Part shown: piece by piece, positions 52,077 to 62,385 of the stretch
Layout of the letters: every line of letters begins with the position of its first letter
Numbering within the stretch: the stretch's first letter is position 1
Origin: Anisakis pegreffii
Lineage: Eukaryota > Nematoda > Chromadorea > Rhabditida > Anisakidae
Reading direction: 5' to 3'
DNA length: 64,000 nucleotides
NCBI GenBank assembly: GCA_035041965.1
Contig: JAPYMA010000544.1
Location: 281,955-345,954 of the forward strand
The notes under the pieces: generated by a model
The model's input: only the letters and a program-made list of their open reading frames with translations
What the model was told of the DNA's origin: nothing
The model's database searches: none
Program-made: the position numbers and the translations under genes

Positions 52077-55003
52077 CTGAAAATAAAGCAATGAAAAAAG
52101 TGTTCCTGGAATTATGGTTCTTTGAAATGCAAACAAATTATCATTCGTTTGCAATGCCACTTTCACGAAAATTTGCCAAAATATTGAAATTTATCACGTT
52201 CTTCGCATCTCACAATCAATATTTTCAGAACGAAACCGGAACGAAAGCATGCGACTGTTATATGAAAATTTCAAGTTGCTGTACGAGTGATAAAAAGAAA
52301 CTGATAAAAAGCTACCTGATCGAACAACTTGAGGCCCATATTTGCAAACGAGACTCCTCATGTTTGCTTGATAACTTCAACAGTTGTCAGATAATTTGAA
52401 CAAACCGAGATGAACACCTATGTCTGTTGAAACGTTGGGATGCAGTGAGGGCAACGAGACTGGAGATACGAGAATACACCAATAGACGAGATTGCTGAAG
52501 ACTTATCACTGATATTATTATTATTATTGTTATTATTATTGCATTGAAAGGCACTAATTGAATCAATGTTTGTTTCGCTGAGTGCTGCAATGCAGCGCAA
52601 CCCGTTCCAGATCGAAACATGCAGTAAAGAAGGAAATAAATAAATGAAGAAATATGAAGATGAACCGATGAGATAATGTTGTACTATGAACCACAGCATT
52701 TCGAACTTTGACACACGATGTGAATAGCGTAACGATTGAATGACGATTGAATAACAACAATCATTATGCTAACAGCAACGAATGCTGACTGAAAGGGTCG
52801 TGATGAGAGTAATAATATTATCAAACGATTGCTAAGGGTATCACATCACATATTCTCGTGCTCAGCACAATATTCATTCCACTGTTAATCACTCGTATTA
52901 TCTTCATAAACGCTAAGCACTCTTTCATTGTTTACCACCAAATCTAGATGCGCTTTGTATTTAATATTTTTTGCCTGCTGCAACAATTAGTCATAAACGA
53001 ATGCCCTCTCAGTTATCACCTAAAGACATCACTAATGCTGTTAGCGATATCGATTGTGATGAATAAAAAGCAATAACCTAGAAAGTATGCAATCAAATGC
53101 AAGAAGTAATTTTGTTTTAACAACTGCTGAATTGTTTTCATGTCTTCGCTGTTTTAATCTCTTTCATCTCGTCCACTCGCTTCAATTTCGATCTTCCACT
53201 ATTAAACTCAATTCGAATTTCACTATGGTTTATTTTGTTCGTATAAGCTGCCCGCAGGAATGTTGACAGTGTTCTTGAATGAAGGCGAAGGGTACTGCTG
53301 TGATATTTCAAAAAATAATATGCAATTTTGATCGTCGAAAGATCCTTATCAATTACGCCTAGCACATTCGTCTCAAATGGAGGTGATTGCTTGTGGCCGA
53401 AAACGAGGGAAAAAGCAGGAGAAAACAATATATAGAAATGATTCAATCTGATGCAATTGGTTTCAGTGATGCAGTCTTTGCAGTAAAATGATTAATGAAT
53501 GAAAAGGAAGTAAAGAACGAATTGATGCTCATTTCACATTCAGCAGAGGGTGCAAATATCATCCTGTACATGTGTCTTATCAGAACAATTCTCCGTTTTC
53601 TGAAATACTTCATGTGTATCATTCAAAAACTGATATACTGACTGATAACATACTACTCATCAAAATGCGATAAAGACTCACCTATTTAAAACCCCCAAAA
53701 AAATTCTGCAATTACAATATTCCGTAAGAATTGTTCAGTCATGAACATAAGACTAGATTTTGCTATTGTACGTATTCTGCGATGGCATATTACGAGCCTG
53801 TTTCCAACTCTTCAATCAAAAAATCATGCAATGTAACTGTTTCGGAATATTTCATGTTGTAACCATAACACGACAGCTCTTTATCAATTATTCATTGCGT
53901 TTGTTCATTACGAATGAGCATAAACACAGTGTTTTGGTGATAACACCTTCATATTCCCTGTACAATTCAATGGCACATACACAATTAATATTAAATGGTT
54001 TCTCAAATAAATTCCACATTCTTGCACCAATGTTGATACCGCTGCAACCAATGTTGACATAAGAACAGTTGAATTAAGAAAATCAATGTTTCGAAGTCAG
54101 AAAAATAAGGGAACGTTGATAAACCCACAATAATACTGAAAACATCTAGATGAGATTGATGTAGTTTCCTGAAAATTAGTGTACTGCTAATCCATCAGGG
54201 CCACAAATACTTAAAAAATATCACAATCACGAATTTTTTCATAATCGATCATTCGATTGCATTCTCATGAACCATATAAAGTATTAAAGGCATGTGATTT
54301 ACAAAAATAACTGATGAGTTATTTGATGGTTAGCAGACACGGAGGTGAATTGCTATGCAATTCAGTCAATTCGCACAACGTCTAGAGTTAGAGAGTCAAT
54401 TGATGGTGAGCTTGCTGACCACTTGGGTAGGAAAACACATCAAATGATATGTAATTTCATAGCATCGAAAACAACGGCAACTAATAGAACATTAAAAACA
54501 GCTTACGAAATTTTTATTTTAGGTAATACTTCGTTAGGCAATTTTGTATCTTAATTTTTTATTTTCATGTAATTTTGTATTGTAGGTTGGTAAAATTGAA
54601 AGGGCACTTCGTTCGTTCTATTCGAAGTTGAATGGTAGTGCAGTTAGTGTACACCAAGAAATATTCACATTCGTCCACAAACTGTAAATTCACAACAACA
54701 TAAATGGAATGCATACAGCGATCGATGTAAGAAGCAACGAATGAACTGATGATTAAACAGTGCAATCGGGCAGATGAAAAAACGTCAGACGAATGACTAT
54801 AAGATCATTTCAACAGGACCTTAACGTATCATATGCAGAGTATGGCACTCTTCTAATTTGACTGTCCTCTGAGCCAAGATTTTTCCAAGTCCAGATGGAA
54901 GGCTCTTTCACATCACTTTTCTCTTTGCTTCCATTACGAACATAGCGTATATCGCTCACCATATCCGTTTAACGGTTGAAAGGTTTCTAGCAGTGAGCAT
55001 TAC
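52077..55003. other. 5' flank of the acyl-CoA synthetase, no further gene recognised
   Basis: A first, possibly non-coding, exon of the minus-strand enzyme should lie here but could not be fixed. It contains an (ATT)n tract near 52508-52545. Other open frames are short and featureless. Confidence 0.45.
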
Positions 55004-56235
55004 TAGAGTTTGCACGGGATCCCGGGATCCCGAGATTTCAGTTCTGATCCCGATCCCGGGGTTTAAGTTTTGAAAAATCCCGGGATTTGATAAAACAGGT
55101 CAACTAGCGTGAATTTTGATAGTATGCTTATCTTGAAGCAAGCCTTAATCATTCCATCTCATTCATATGCAGTCATCTTTGTTGTTTGCCCTCTATCATT
55201 GATGAATAGCTGAGGAAATAGACGCAAATTGGACGAATGACATGATCAATGACAGCTCGATGAACTTTTACGTAACATTTCATTGAATATTCAACTGATT
55301 ATTCTGCTTTTCATTGCTTTATATCACGCTCATCTGGATGCATTTCTAAGTATACTAACAGAGATAATCACATTTTCTAATAAGAACCAAGAGCAACAAA
55401 ATTCAACGAAATTTTAAATCGTTTCCTCTAACGCGATTTTTTCGGCTTCAATATTCCATTTGTTAATTCGACTGCATGTTCTAAAGACTGCAAGTCTTTT
55501 TACTTCGCTATTTGGAAACGTTTTCATCCGATCGAAATGTACATTAATTCTCACTGAGTTCACTCATAGTGAGAATTCACTGTCGCAAATTGTTCCATTA
55601 AAAGGATCTTAAGCTTGAATATCAAATATAAAACATTTGCGTGATTTTTGATCGAAAATATCAAACATGTAAGTGCTCCATGGTTCGATGAAAATCCATT
55701 GCGGATGTTTTTTCACTTTTTAGATAAACTCTAAACTTTTAATTTTTGCAAAACTCGAATGATATAATTCATGCGATGCATTTTTTTGTAAAAAATCGAA
55801 ATTTTACGAAGTGGCAGAATTCAGCTGATGTTAATACTGAGAGAAAATGGACTCGAAGCATTGCAAATAAGTGTTTGAGAATCAAGAATTTCATATTCAC
55901 ATATAAGTGTACTGTTATTAGCTTACACCCGAAATGACAAGATGCCTTAGCATAGAATATGCAGTATGCCCTTGCGGCATGATCACTGGCATCATTATAT
56001 GAAATATTAATTTGAATTTGAATACTTAGTTCCTTGGATTTGTTCAATAATTTGTTGAATTAGCTCCTTTCTGATTAATAATGAACATATTGATTCGAAA
56101 AAATGTGTTTAAGCATGTCCCGCATCGATAATTCAATAATTGTTCGATCCCGGGATTATCCCGAGATCAAAAATCGGTCCCGGGATTAAATCCCGATCCC
56201 GGGATTGAAAAATCGTCGAGATTTTGCAAACCTTC
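55004..56235. mobile_element. hAT-like non-autonomous DNA element
   Basis: The left end TAGAGTTTGCACGGG (55004) and the right end, whose reverse complement reads TGAAGGTTTGCAAAATC, share the GTTTGCA core seen at many hAT termini. Both subterminal regions are filled with repeats of TCCCGGGAT (55018-55090 and 56147-56210), in sharp contrast to the AT-rich interior. Flanking 8-mers GCATTACT and GCACTACA could be a decayed 8-bp target duplication (6 of 8 match). No transposase is encoded. Confidence 0.55.
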
Positions 56236-56366
56236 AGCACTACACAATACAACAGAATTGTTAGTGATCATACTGGATGTCCCAATCCGATTAAAAATGA
56301 CCAGAATGCTCCATCCACCTGAATTTCAAGGATTACAGTGATCCATTTAAAGAGATAGCAACGGGA

Positions 56367-56767
56367 GTGGAAAGAAACGGCAACCGACGCTTCATGGTTC
56401 CGGTAGAAAAAGAAATGAGGAGACTCTGCTTCCTATTGTTACTGATAAAGTTTTACCGGGCACCACTATTGTGTCCGGTCTGTGGTCAGCATGTGGTGAT
56501 TTCAAGAATCTGGCACAAGGTCATCAGCACGAGACTGTGAATCATTCCAAAAATTTTATAGATCAGGATACCGGGGCTTGCGCCAATACAGTGGAGTCCA
56601 TGTGACAAAAATTCAAAGCGAAACACAAGTCACGGTTCAGAAAAAAGGAATTTGAAGGAGAAGACTGTTTATTTATTCAAGATAGCAGAAATGTACCCTA
56701 TATCTTATCTTTGCTGTTCAGAATATCCGGATTTTTGTATCACGTCATATCAATTTTTGCATCCTAG
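56367..56767 (+). pseudogene. Broken Merlin/ISXO2-like transposase
   Basis: A first frame (56367-56415) gives GNRRFMVPVEK, then a frameshift leads to LLPIVTDKVLPGTTIVSGLW, TVNHSKNFIDQDTGACANTV and ESM (56423-56602). This is the DDE core of the IS1595/ISXO2 transposase family used by eukaryotic Merlin elements. A TGA at 56603 replaces the expected Trp of ESMW, and the frame stays open after it through KKEFEG to TAG near 56766. The second catalytic Asp, expected in IxSD, is Gly here (IVSG), so the enzyme is dead even apart from the frameshift and stop. The glutamate of ESM remains. The 5' part with the first Asp is missing. Confidence 0.8.
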
Positions 56768-56775
56768 CGAGGTAA

Positions 56776-58371
56776 TGATGTAGTAAATAGTATTCATTGG
56801 TGCGATTGTTTGTCTTTCTTATCATAATATAATTGTCTACTCCATTCAAATAAAAAACAATTGACCTATCTTTACACCATCCGTTCCCAATTCATTATCC
56901 TCATATCAATGTTTGCATATCCCACAATAATGTCTTCGCTGTAGTGCGATTTTGTGTGCATATCTGGCGCAATATGTTGTATATTCTTTGCAAACTTCCC
57001 ATATTATTGTATTTGACATCAACCCGGAGAAATGGATAATTCCCGCCCATCTCTTCGGGTTTGTCTTATAATCAATGCGACAACAATTACCCCCAAGCAT
57101 TGGCTGTGGTCTTCCTCTGATGTTGAACTCAACACTATTTCAATCACATCGCTTTCTCAATGCTCCATTGTGTATTACCAATTTATTCTGTTTTCCTCAA
57201 ATAAACCAATTCAATTTCATTTTGTACATCAGGGTTCATTTTAATTATCATGCACCTTAACCTTACGAATAAATTTGATATTTGTAGTTGTAGAGATATA
57301 CGAACGAAGAAATAGGATCCATACCATCGCTCAGTCGCGATTACCAAATAATCGCGAAGAAGAGCCACATTAAACAATTAGTGCAACAAACAATTATTTT
57401 ATCGCGAAGAAAGTCGCGATAAACATATAAACAAGCTATTTCTGCAACTTGACCCTACCTCTATGCCCACCATCATTTACTTCACACATACAATCTATAG
57501 GCCACTCGCTTCACTTATTCGGAGCAACAACAACCACAACTTTCACTTAAATCTTCATGTGCTATTAAATCTTAAATCTCAAAACCTTTAACCTTAAACT
57601 CTCACTTAATTATATCAGTGTAGTTGTTTAGTCATAATTGTACTTCAATTACGATATAATATTATCTCGCGAATCGCGTTAATTTGTTATGTAATAACAA
57701 TGGTTTAATTACCCAAGTTTGAGATCGTGCCAAATTCGAAGAAAGTGAAAGATTGGTAGCGAACCAATTCCAGAGTCAAATTGCCGATCTCAAACTGGTA
57801 ATCATATCATAAAAATAATCGAAATAATTGGAAGAAATTTCCACAAATAAGACTATTATTGAATAGTCAAATCAAAGTATCTCGCTGTATTGAGATACAC
57901 CAAGTCGATAGGAAAATCGACCATAGCCTTAGCCCTAACCAAAACCCCTTGTCCCACCACAAATAACCCCTAAGAGTGCACTCAACGTCAACGTCCGTCA
58001 CTTGGACAACGAAGGCAACCGCAGAAACAACGGCAGCCGAACTACGACCAAATACTCATCAAATTATAACGTTATCAAATCGATACGTTGGTTTAAATTA
58101 ATTGTTCACAAATAATTGTATTAATTAAATTTACTAAATTGATTATTATTAACTTGTTCATTTACAACTTTATTATTGATTTATTACATTGAAAGTCTAT
58201 AACTTCATAATCTCTTATCTGTCTACACTCTTTATCTCCATTGCGCATCCTCACTATATTGTATAACCACACCCGATAATATTCAAATAATAATATCTAT
58301 TAACATAAAATTTTCCCACACAACAGCGCAAGCAAAACCAAATATTAATTACTATAACAAAAGTAATTACA
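56776..58371 (+). repeat. LTR L1 of a BEL/Pao-type retrotransposon (5' LTR)
   Basis: The start TGATG (56776) is set by homology with L2 (both preceded by TAGCGA). The end TAATTACA (58371) is set by homology with L4 and by an adjacent TGGGGGCTC primer-binding-site-like sequence. Length is about 1.6 kb. Landmarks: a CGGAGA...TCTTCGGGTTTGTCTTATAA block (57030-57070), AAGCATTGGCTGTGG (57095-57109), an AATAAA at about 57199, a palindrome directly followed by SL1 (57685-57723), and ATCGATACGTTGGTTT near 58080 shared with L4. Confidence 0.75.
57685..57723 (+). promoter_or_regulatory. Palindrome plus exact SL1 spliced-leader sequence in L1
   Basis: TGTTAT-GTA-ATAACA (57685-57699) is followed after 2 bp by all 22 bases of the canonical nematode SL1 exon (57702-57723, starts GGTTTAATTA, ends GTTTGAG). 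The next bases are ATCG, so there is no splice donor. CGATCTCAAACTGGTAAT (57785-57802) can pair with the SL1 3' part and the following ATCG. Confidence 0.9.
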
Positions 58372-58400
58372 TGGGGGCTCAGCCAACACGATAGGACAAT
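58372..58400 (+). other. Probable primer-binding site
   Basis: TGGGGGCTCAGCC directly follows the LTR end TAATTACA. A TGG-starting sequence here is what pairs with the CCA end of a primer tRNA. The tRNA is not identified. The gag ATG lies about 115 bp further on. Confidence 0.5.
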
Positions 58401-58487
58401 TCATACAACTAGCTCAGCACATTTAGCTCAGCCACACAAAAAACACTATTTCAAATCCTTCACATCATAAATATAATAGAACAAAAC

Positions 58488-59447
58488 ATGGCATCCTCAG
58501 CTATTAGGTCATCAATCGGTCCATGCAAGAAGCGATTAGTAGATTTCCTGCAAACCGGCTTAACCACATTAAACCTCTCAGAAATTCAAAATTCTCCCAA
58601 TCCCGAGTCCGCGTTACGCGTGGCATACATGGAAGTTGATCACGCGCTTAGACGCTTACAGCAATATGTCACTACGCTGCAAGCCAAAAACACCGAATGG
58701 ATCACGTTGATATCTGGACTAAAGAATCAACAAGAAGCAGATGAAGAAGCCAGAAAATACGAGCTTCATGTGAGTGATCCGGACAATTTTCTCGAGGTTA
58801 TTGAAATAGCCAAGGACCACGAAGTCACATTGGAAAGTCAACTTAAAAACATTACGGCACTACTCGCGCAACGTGATACATGCCAACCAACAACTTCAAA
58901 AGCACCTACTCCTCTGGTGCAACCACAAAATCTCCCAATGCGGTTGCCGCAACTACAAATCAAAACCTTTGATGGAGAAGCAAGAAAATGGCCACAATTT
59001 TGGCCCATGTTTTTAAGTGCAATCGACACTCAACCCTTGACTAAGGTCGAAAAGCTCATGTATCTCCTGCCCTATCTGGAAGGAAAAGCGTTACACGCAG
59101 TGAGTGGATTCACCGTATCTGAAAATAATTACGATACGGTCAAAGAAGTACTCATAAAGAAATTCGGAAATACATCAACAATCGTCAAGTAACTGTATTT
59201 CGAATTACAAAACTGGAAGCCGACAGGACAACAATTTTCAGAAATGATTGCAAACACTGAATGTGTATTGCAACAACTCACCCAACTGGGTGAGAACATA
59301 AACAACGCGCAAACGGAACTCTGTATTGAAAATAGACTTCCGCCATGGGCTCGGCTTGAACTTGAACAAGGAAAAGAAGAGGTCGAGACATGGTCAGTAA
59401 AAATGCTGCGTGATAAGCTAGCAGCAATGGTACGTGTCGTATGCTAG
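58488..59447 (+). pseudogene. Truncated BEL/Pao gag (DUF1759-type), element 1
   Basis: About 320 codons from ATG 58488, in one frame with a single in-frame stop TAA at 59190-59192. The N-terminal 150 residues are helical. A proline-rich linker is followed by LPQLQIKTFDGEARKWPQFW (about residue 150-170) and EKLMYLLPYLEGKA, the signature of the DUF1759 region in BEL/Pao Gag-Pol. The frame runs through ENRLPPWARLEL and WSVKMLRDKLAAM and then ends in L2, so the zinc knuckle and all of pol (protease, RT, RNase H, integrase) are gone. It is non-functional as an autonomous element. Confidence 0.85.
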
Positions 59448-59964
59448 CGAATTGATGAGCCATTATATAGTACTCATTCATGCGATTGTTTATCTCTGTT
59501 ATCTCAATTGCATTAAACAGTATTTGATAGTAAAATTAATTGTTTATCTTCATATAAAAGCAATAGACCTCTCTTTACACCTTCCGCTCCTAATTTATTA
59601 TCCTCATCATAAAGTTCGCTTATCCCAGAAATGTATCTTTGTTGTGCCGATTTTATGTGCGTACCTGATGCAATAAGCGGTACATCCTTTCCAAACTTTG
59701 CATATTGTAATTTTAGTAATCAACCAAACTTCGCATACTGTAATCAATCCGGAGAACCCCGCTCCTCTCTCCGGGTTCGCCTCATAACAGATACCCCATG
59801 TCGCGAAATATCGCGATTATTAAATAAAATATATATCTATATATATGAAAGCACAAAATCTATGATGATTATCATGTGACTAAAAATAGATTGCTCTGAG
59901 TGGGCACAACAAGATATATGAAGTCAACCAATAACAAAATATATGAAGTCATTAATTACATGAA

Positions 59965-60267
59965 GTGATCAATTATATGGCGTCACTTTTACACTTTGAC
60001 TCTTTTAACCAGAGATCACTTTTCAAATGCTTAAAGGACAATCCGCAATTAATTCAAATGCTTAAAGGATTATCGAAACTGGACTCCGATGAATTACGTA
60101 AATTAACCATCTCGGTGTTCAGAGATCGTTTGCCCTCACTAATCTCGACTAAAGGATACCAAAAGTACCTTTGTGAAGAGAACACGTTCGACCACGTCAT
60201 GGGTCATCATTATAAATGCTTAACGTTCAAAGTTAATCAGATAACTTCGGCATTTGTAAACTCATGA
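59965..60267 (+). CDS. Open frame of about 100 residues inside LTR L2, function unknown
   Basis: An uninterrupted frame lies in a block of L2 with no counterpart in L1 or L3. The first ATG is 59977. The predicted product is polar and helical (KCLKDNPQLIQMLKGLSKLD, then ELRKLTISVFRDRLPSLI) and does not look like AT-rich noise. No family is recognised. It may be a relic of host or element coding sequence captured in the U3 region. Whether it is expressed is unknown. Confidence 0.3.
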   Translation: MINYMASLLHFDSFNQRSLFKCLKDNPQLIQMLKGLSKLDSDELRKLTISVFRDRLPSLISTKGYQKYLCEENTFDHVMGHHYKCLTFKVNQITSAFVNS

Positions 60268-60487
60268 ATCGAAGATCACCACGCCTATTTCCTAACGTAT
60301 AAAAGGATGAAGCTGGAACAACTACTCCATCTTGTGATCAGTGATAAAGTTCAATTTATTCCTTAAAGTTAAATATCTGTTTTAAATATCGTTTGCCATA
60401 TAAACTAGAAAACGTTCGCTCATGTATGTTAAAGATTATTCGCATATATATATATTATGATGTTATACCTATTACGCGCTCGCATTA

Positions 60488-60525
60488 TATCATGTTGATA
60501 AAAGGTTTAATTACCCAAGTTTGAG
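60488..60525 (+). promoter_or_regulatory. Palindrome plus exact SL1 sequence in L2
   Basis: TATCA-TGT-TGATA (60488-60500), 3 bp, then an exact 22-nt SL1 (60504-60525). It is followed by TGTAC, not an immediate GT. TTGAGTG (60521-60527) pairs with CACTCAA (60578-60584), and CCAA with TTGG (60590-60593). Confidence 0.9.
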
Positions 60526-60769
60526 TGTACAAAACAAGGAGCGATCCGTAAACCTCTACCCAGAGACAGAAAAAGAGCACTCAACCAAATTGGACCAGAA
60601 ACAAGACGTTGGCCAGGCGAGGACCTAACGAAATATACAATCAAATCAACTATACCGCGTGGCATAAAAGGGCGAGCAAAAAAAGGAACCACCGACCGAC
60701 TGTACAGATAGGTTGTTTAAAAGTTACAACCCGAGTGGAGAAATGGAAAAGTTATAAAAACCAACATAA

Positions 60770-61650
60770 CACCCCAGGGTGACGAATATCAAGCCCAAGC
60801 AAAGGCTGTGGGCATCCCATCCCCTCTGAGACCTCCCATCAATCCGCTCTTCGAAGTGTGACAACAATCAACCCTAACCAACGGCTGTTAGCCTTCGACT
60901 TCCAATCAACCCATCCCTTAAGTGACAATTGTTTGCATCATCTTATTGTGTTCTTCTCTAATGAACGTAATCAATCCAATTTCTTATCTTGTTCTTGTTC
61001 GACATGGAGCATCTAGAAGCCGCTAACTCAGTCGTCTCGCCGCAGGCATCAGTAACTGTCGGGAAAGAATGGGACAAAATAGGCACGGATTCAAAATTTA
61101 AACAGTAAACAACAGCAGGAACCAAATCTCGTAAACACCCGATAAATGTCCTCAAGACAGGATCGATGATGGATAGTTCTTCTCGAATGGTACGGACTGT
61201 CTCGAAGTCAAACGCGACAAGCCTCCCAACGAAAGCGGTATTTAAGGACGGAAATGAACAACAAGCTCTAGCCGATTGTGATCAGTGATTCTTCCTATGT
61301 TAATGTTCACTTTATACGTCCTCATTCCGCAACTTTAAAAGCTTATAATCTACGATATATTATGTTAGATCGCATTCGCATAGATCTTATGCTTATTCCG
61401 TATAATAGGCGCTCGCATTATTTTATCATGTTGATAAAGGTTTAATTGCCCAAGATTGAGTGTCCAACAAACGACAACGAACGATCCACTATATCGAAAG
61501 CAACAAGTGGTCGACACTCTTACAATTGAACCTGACAATAACGGCTGACGAACGAAACCAAAAAGACTACCGCGTGGCATTATATCAGGCGAGCAGAACA
61601 GAGCAAGTAATCATCGACTGTACAGATAGGTTGTTTAAATTAACAACCTG
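60770..61650 (+). repeat. LTR L3 (5' of element 2; left end truncated or diverged)
   Basis: The left part aligns with L4 from the AACCCCAAGC/GGCTGTGG block (L3 about 60795-60815, L4 about 62520-62540). The right part aligns with L2: TATTTAAGG (about 61239), TTGTGATCAGTGATTC (about 61278), palindrome, SL1, then ACCGCGTGGCAT and CTGTACAGATAGGTTGTTTAAA near the end. The terminal GGTTGTT-TAAATT-AACAACC (61629-61648) is an inverted repeat, and TGGACCCAAT after it may be the primer-binding site. Confidence 0.65.
61422..61460 (+). promoter_or_regulatory. Palindrome plus near-SL1 sequence in L3 (20 of 22 match)
   Basis: TTTATCA-TGT-TGATAAA (61422-61438) abuts an SL1 with two substitutions (61439-61460; A10G and T17A). 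GGTTTAATTG pairs with CAATTGAACC (61523-61532, one U-G wobble as RNA), and GAGTGTC (61458-61464) with GACACTC (61513-61519). Confidence 0.85.
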
Positions 61651-61707
61651 GACCCAATAAAATAGTACAACCCATAAACTTTCTATACAGTAACAGCCCA
61701 TTTGAGA

Positions 61708-62385
61708 ATGACTGTTGAACCCTATTTGAACGAATGCACACCCCTATTGGATGATGCAGATTCCTATCTGCAGTTCCACATTGACGAGACGATGTCTCCA
61801 GTGGAACAAATTTCCAGTCTCCAACAAACTAGACGATCAGCTTCCTATGCTTGCGTTTTGTTGAAAGAAAAAGAACAATGTCTCCGCACTTCGTTCGACG
61901 AATGGAAAGATATTATATGTTCGCTATCACCAGAAGATAACGAAGAGACCGTGCACTCGAAATATTCTGCATTCCAAGCTATGAGTGTAAACCCAAACAG
62001 TCTCAGAGCAACATTGTCACACATCACAACAATCATCCACAAACTGCATTTATTGGATGAAGACCTCCATGATCTTGAAGATCAACTTCGCTCAAATCTT
62101 TCCGCCGCACCCAGTCGCCAACTGCAATCCCCAGAATTGTCAGCGACTACAACCCAACAGAGAGCTGAACCGTCAGATGCTCAGCAACAAAGTATTCCTA
62201 TTCAAACTAACCCTTCATCGCATTCAAAACCTGAACCATCTATTAATCAACACCGTCCGTCACAAGTCTCCACTGATGTTTTCATTCAGTCATCTCAACT
62301 ACCAAATACAATCACCGCTCGTTTGCCGCAATTGTAATTGCCCACATTCGACGGCAAACCAGGTGAGTGGTTCGAATTCTGGCAA
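61708..62385 (+). pseudogene. Truncated BEL/Pao gag, element 2
   Basis: ATG 61708 opens about 209 codons to a TAA at 62335, after which the same frame continues LPTFDGKPGEWFEFW to 62385, so the TAA is an internal stop. The N-terminal helical half (VEPYLNECTPLLDDADSYL, HIDETMSPVEQISSLQQ) and a Ser/Pro/Gln-rich linker precede the DUF1759 motif. It parallels element 1 but is strongly diverged. Everything after the motif is lost at the junction with L4. Confidence 0.8.

Larger units (their letters stand above)
59453..60732 (+). repeat. LTR L2 (3' of element 1)
   Basis: The first 250 bp (59453-59715) match L1 56776-57010. The end, around GGTTGTTTAAAAGTTACAACC (60712-60732), matches the L3 end. 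It lacks the GGCTGTGG block present in L1, L3 and L4. It has a TATA-like TATAAAAGG (about 60299), then GTGATCAGTGATAAAG (about 60335), then palindrome TATCA-TGT-TGATA and SL1 (60488-60525). It contains an extra block with a 100-residue open frame. Confidence 0.7.

Noticed and set aside
57702..57723. Reading the SL1 hits as genuine SL RNA genes
   Set aside because: No GT donor directly after SL1, no Sm-binding site found, and each copy is embedded at the same place in an LTR.
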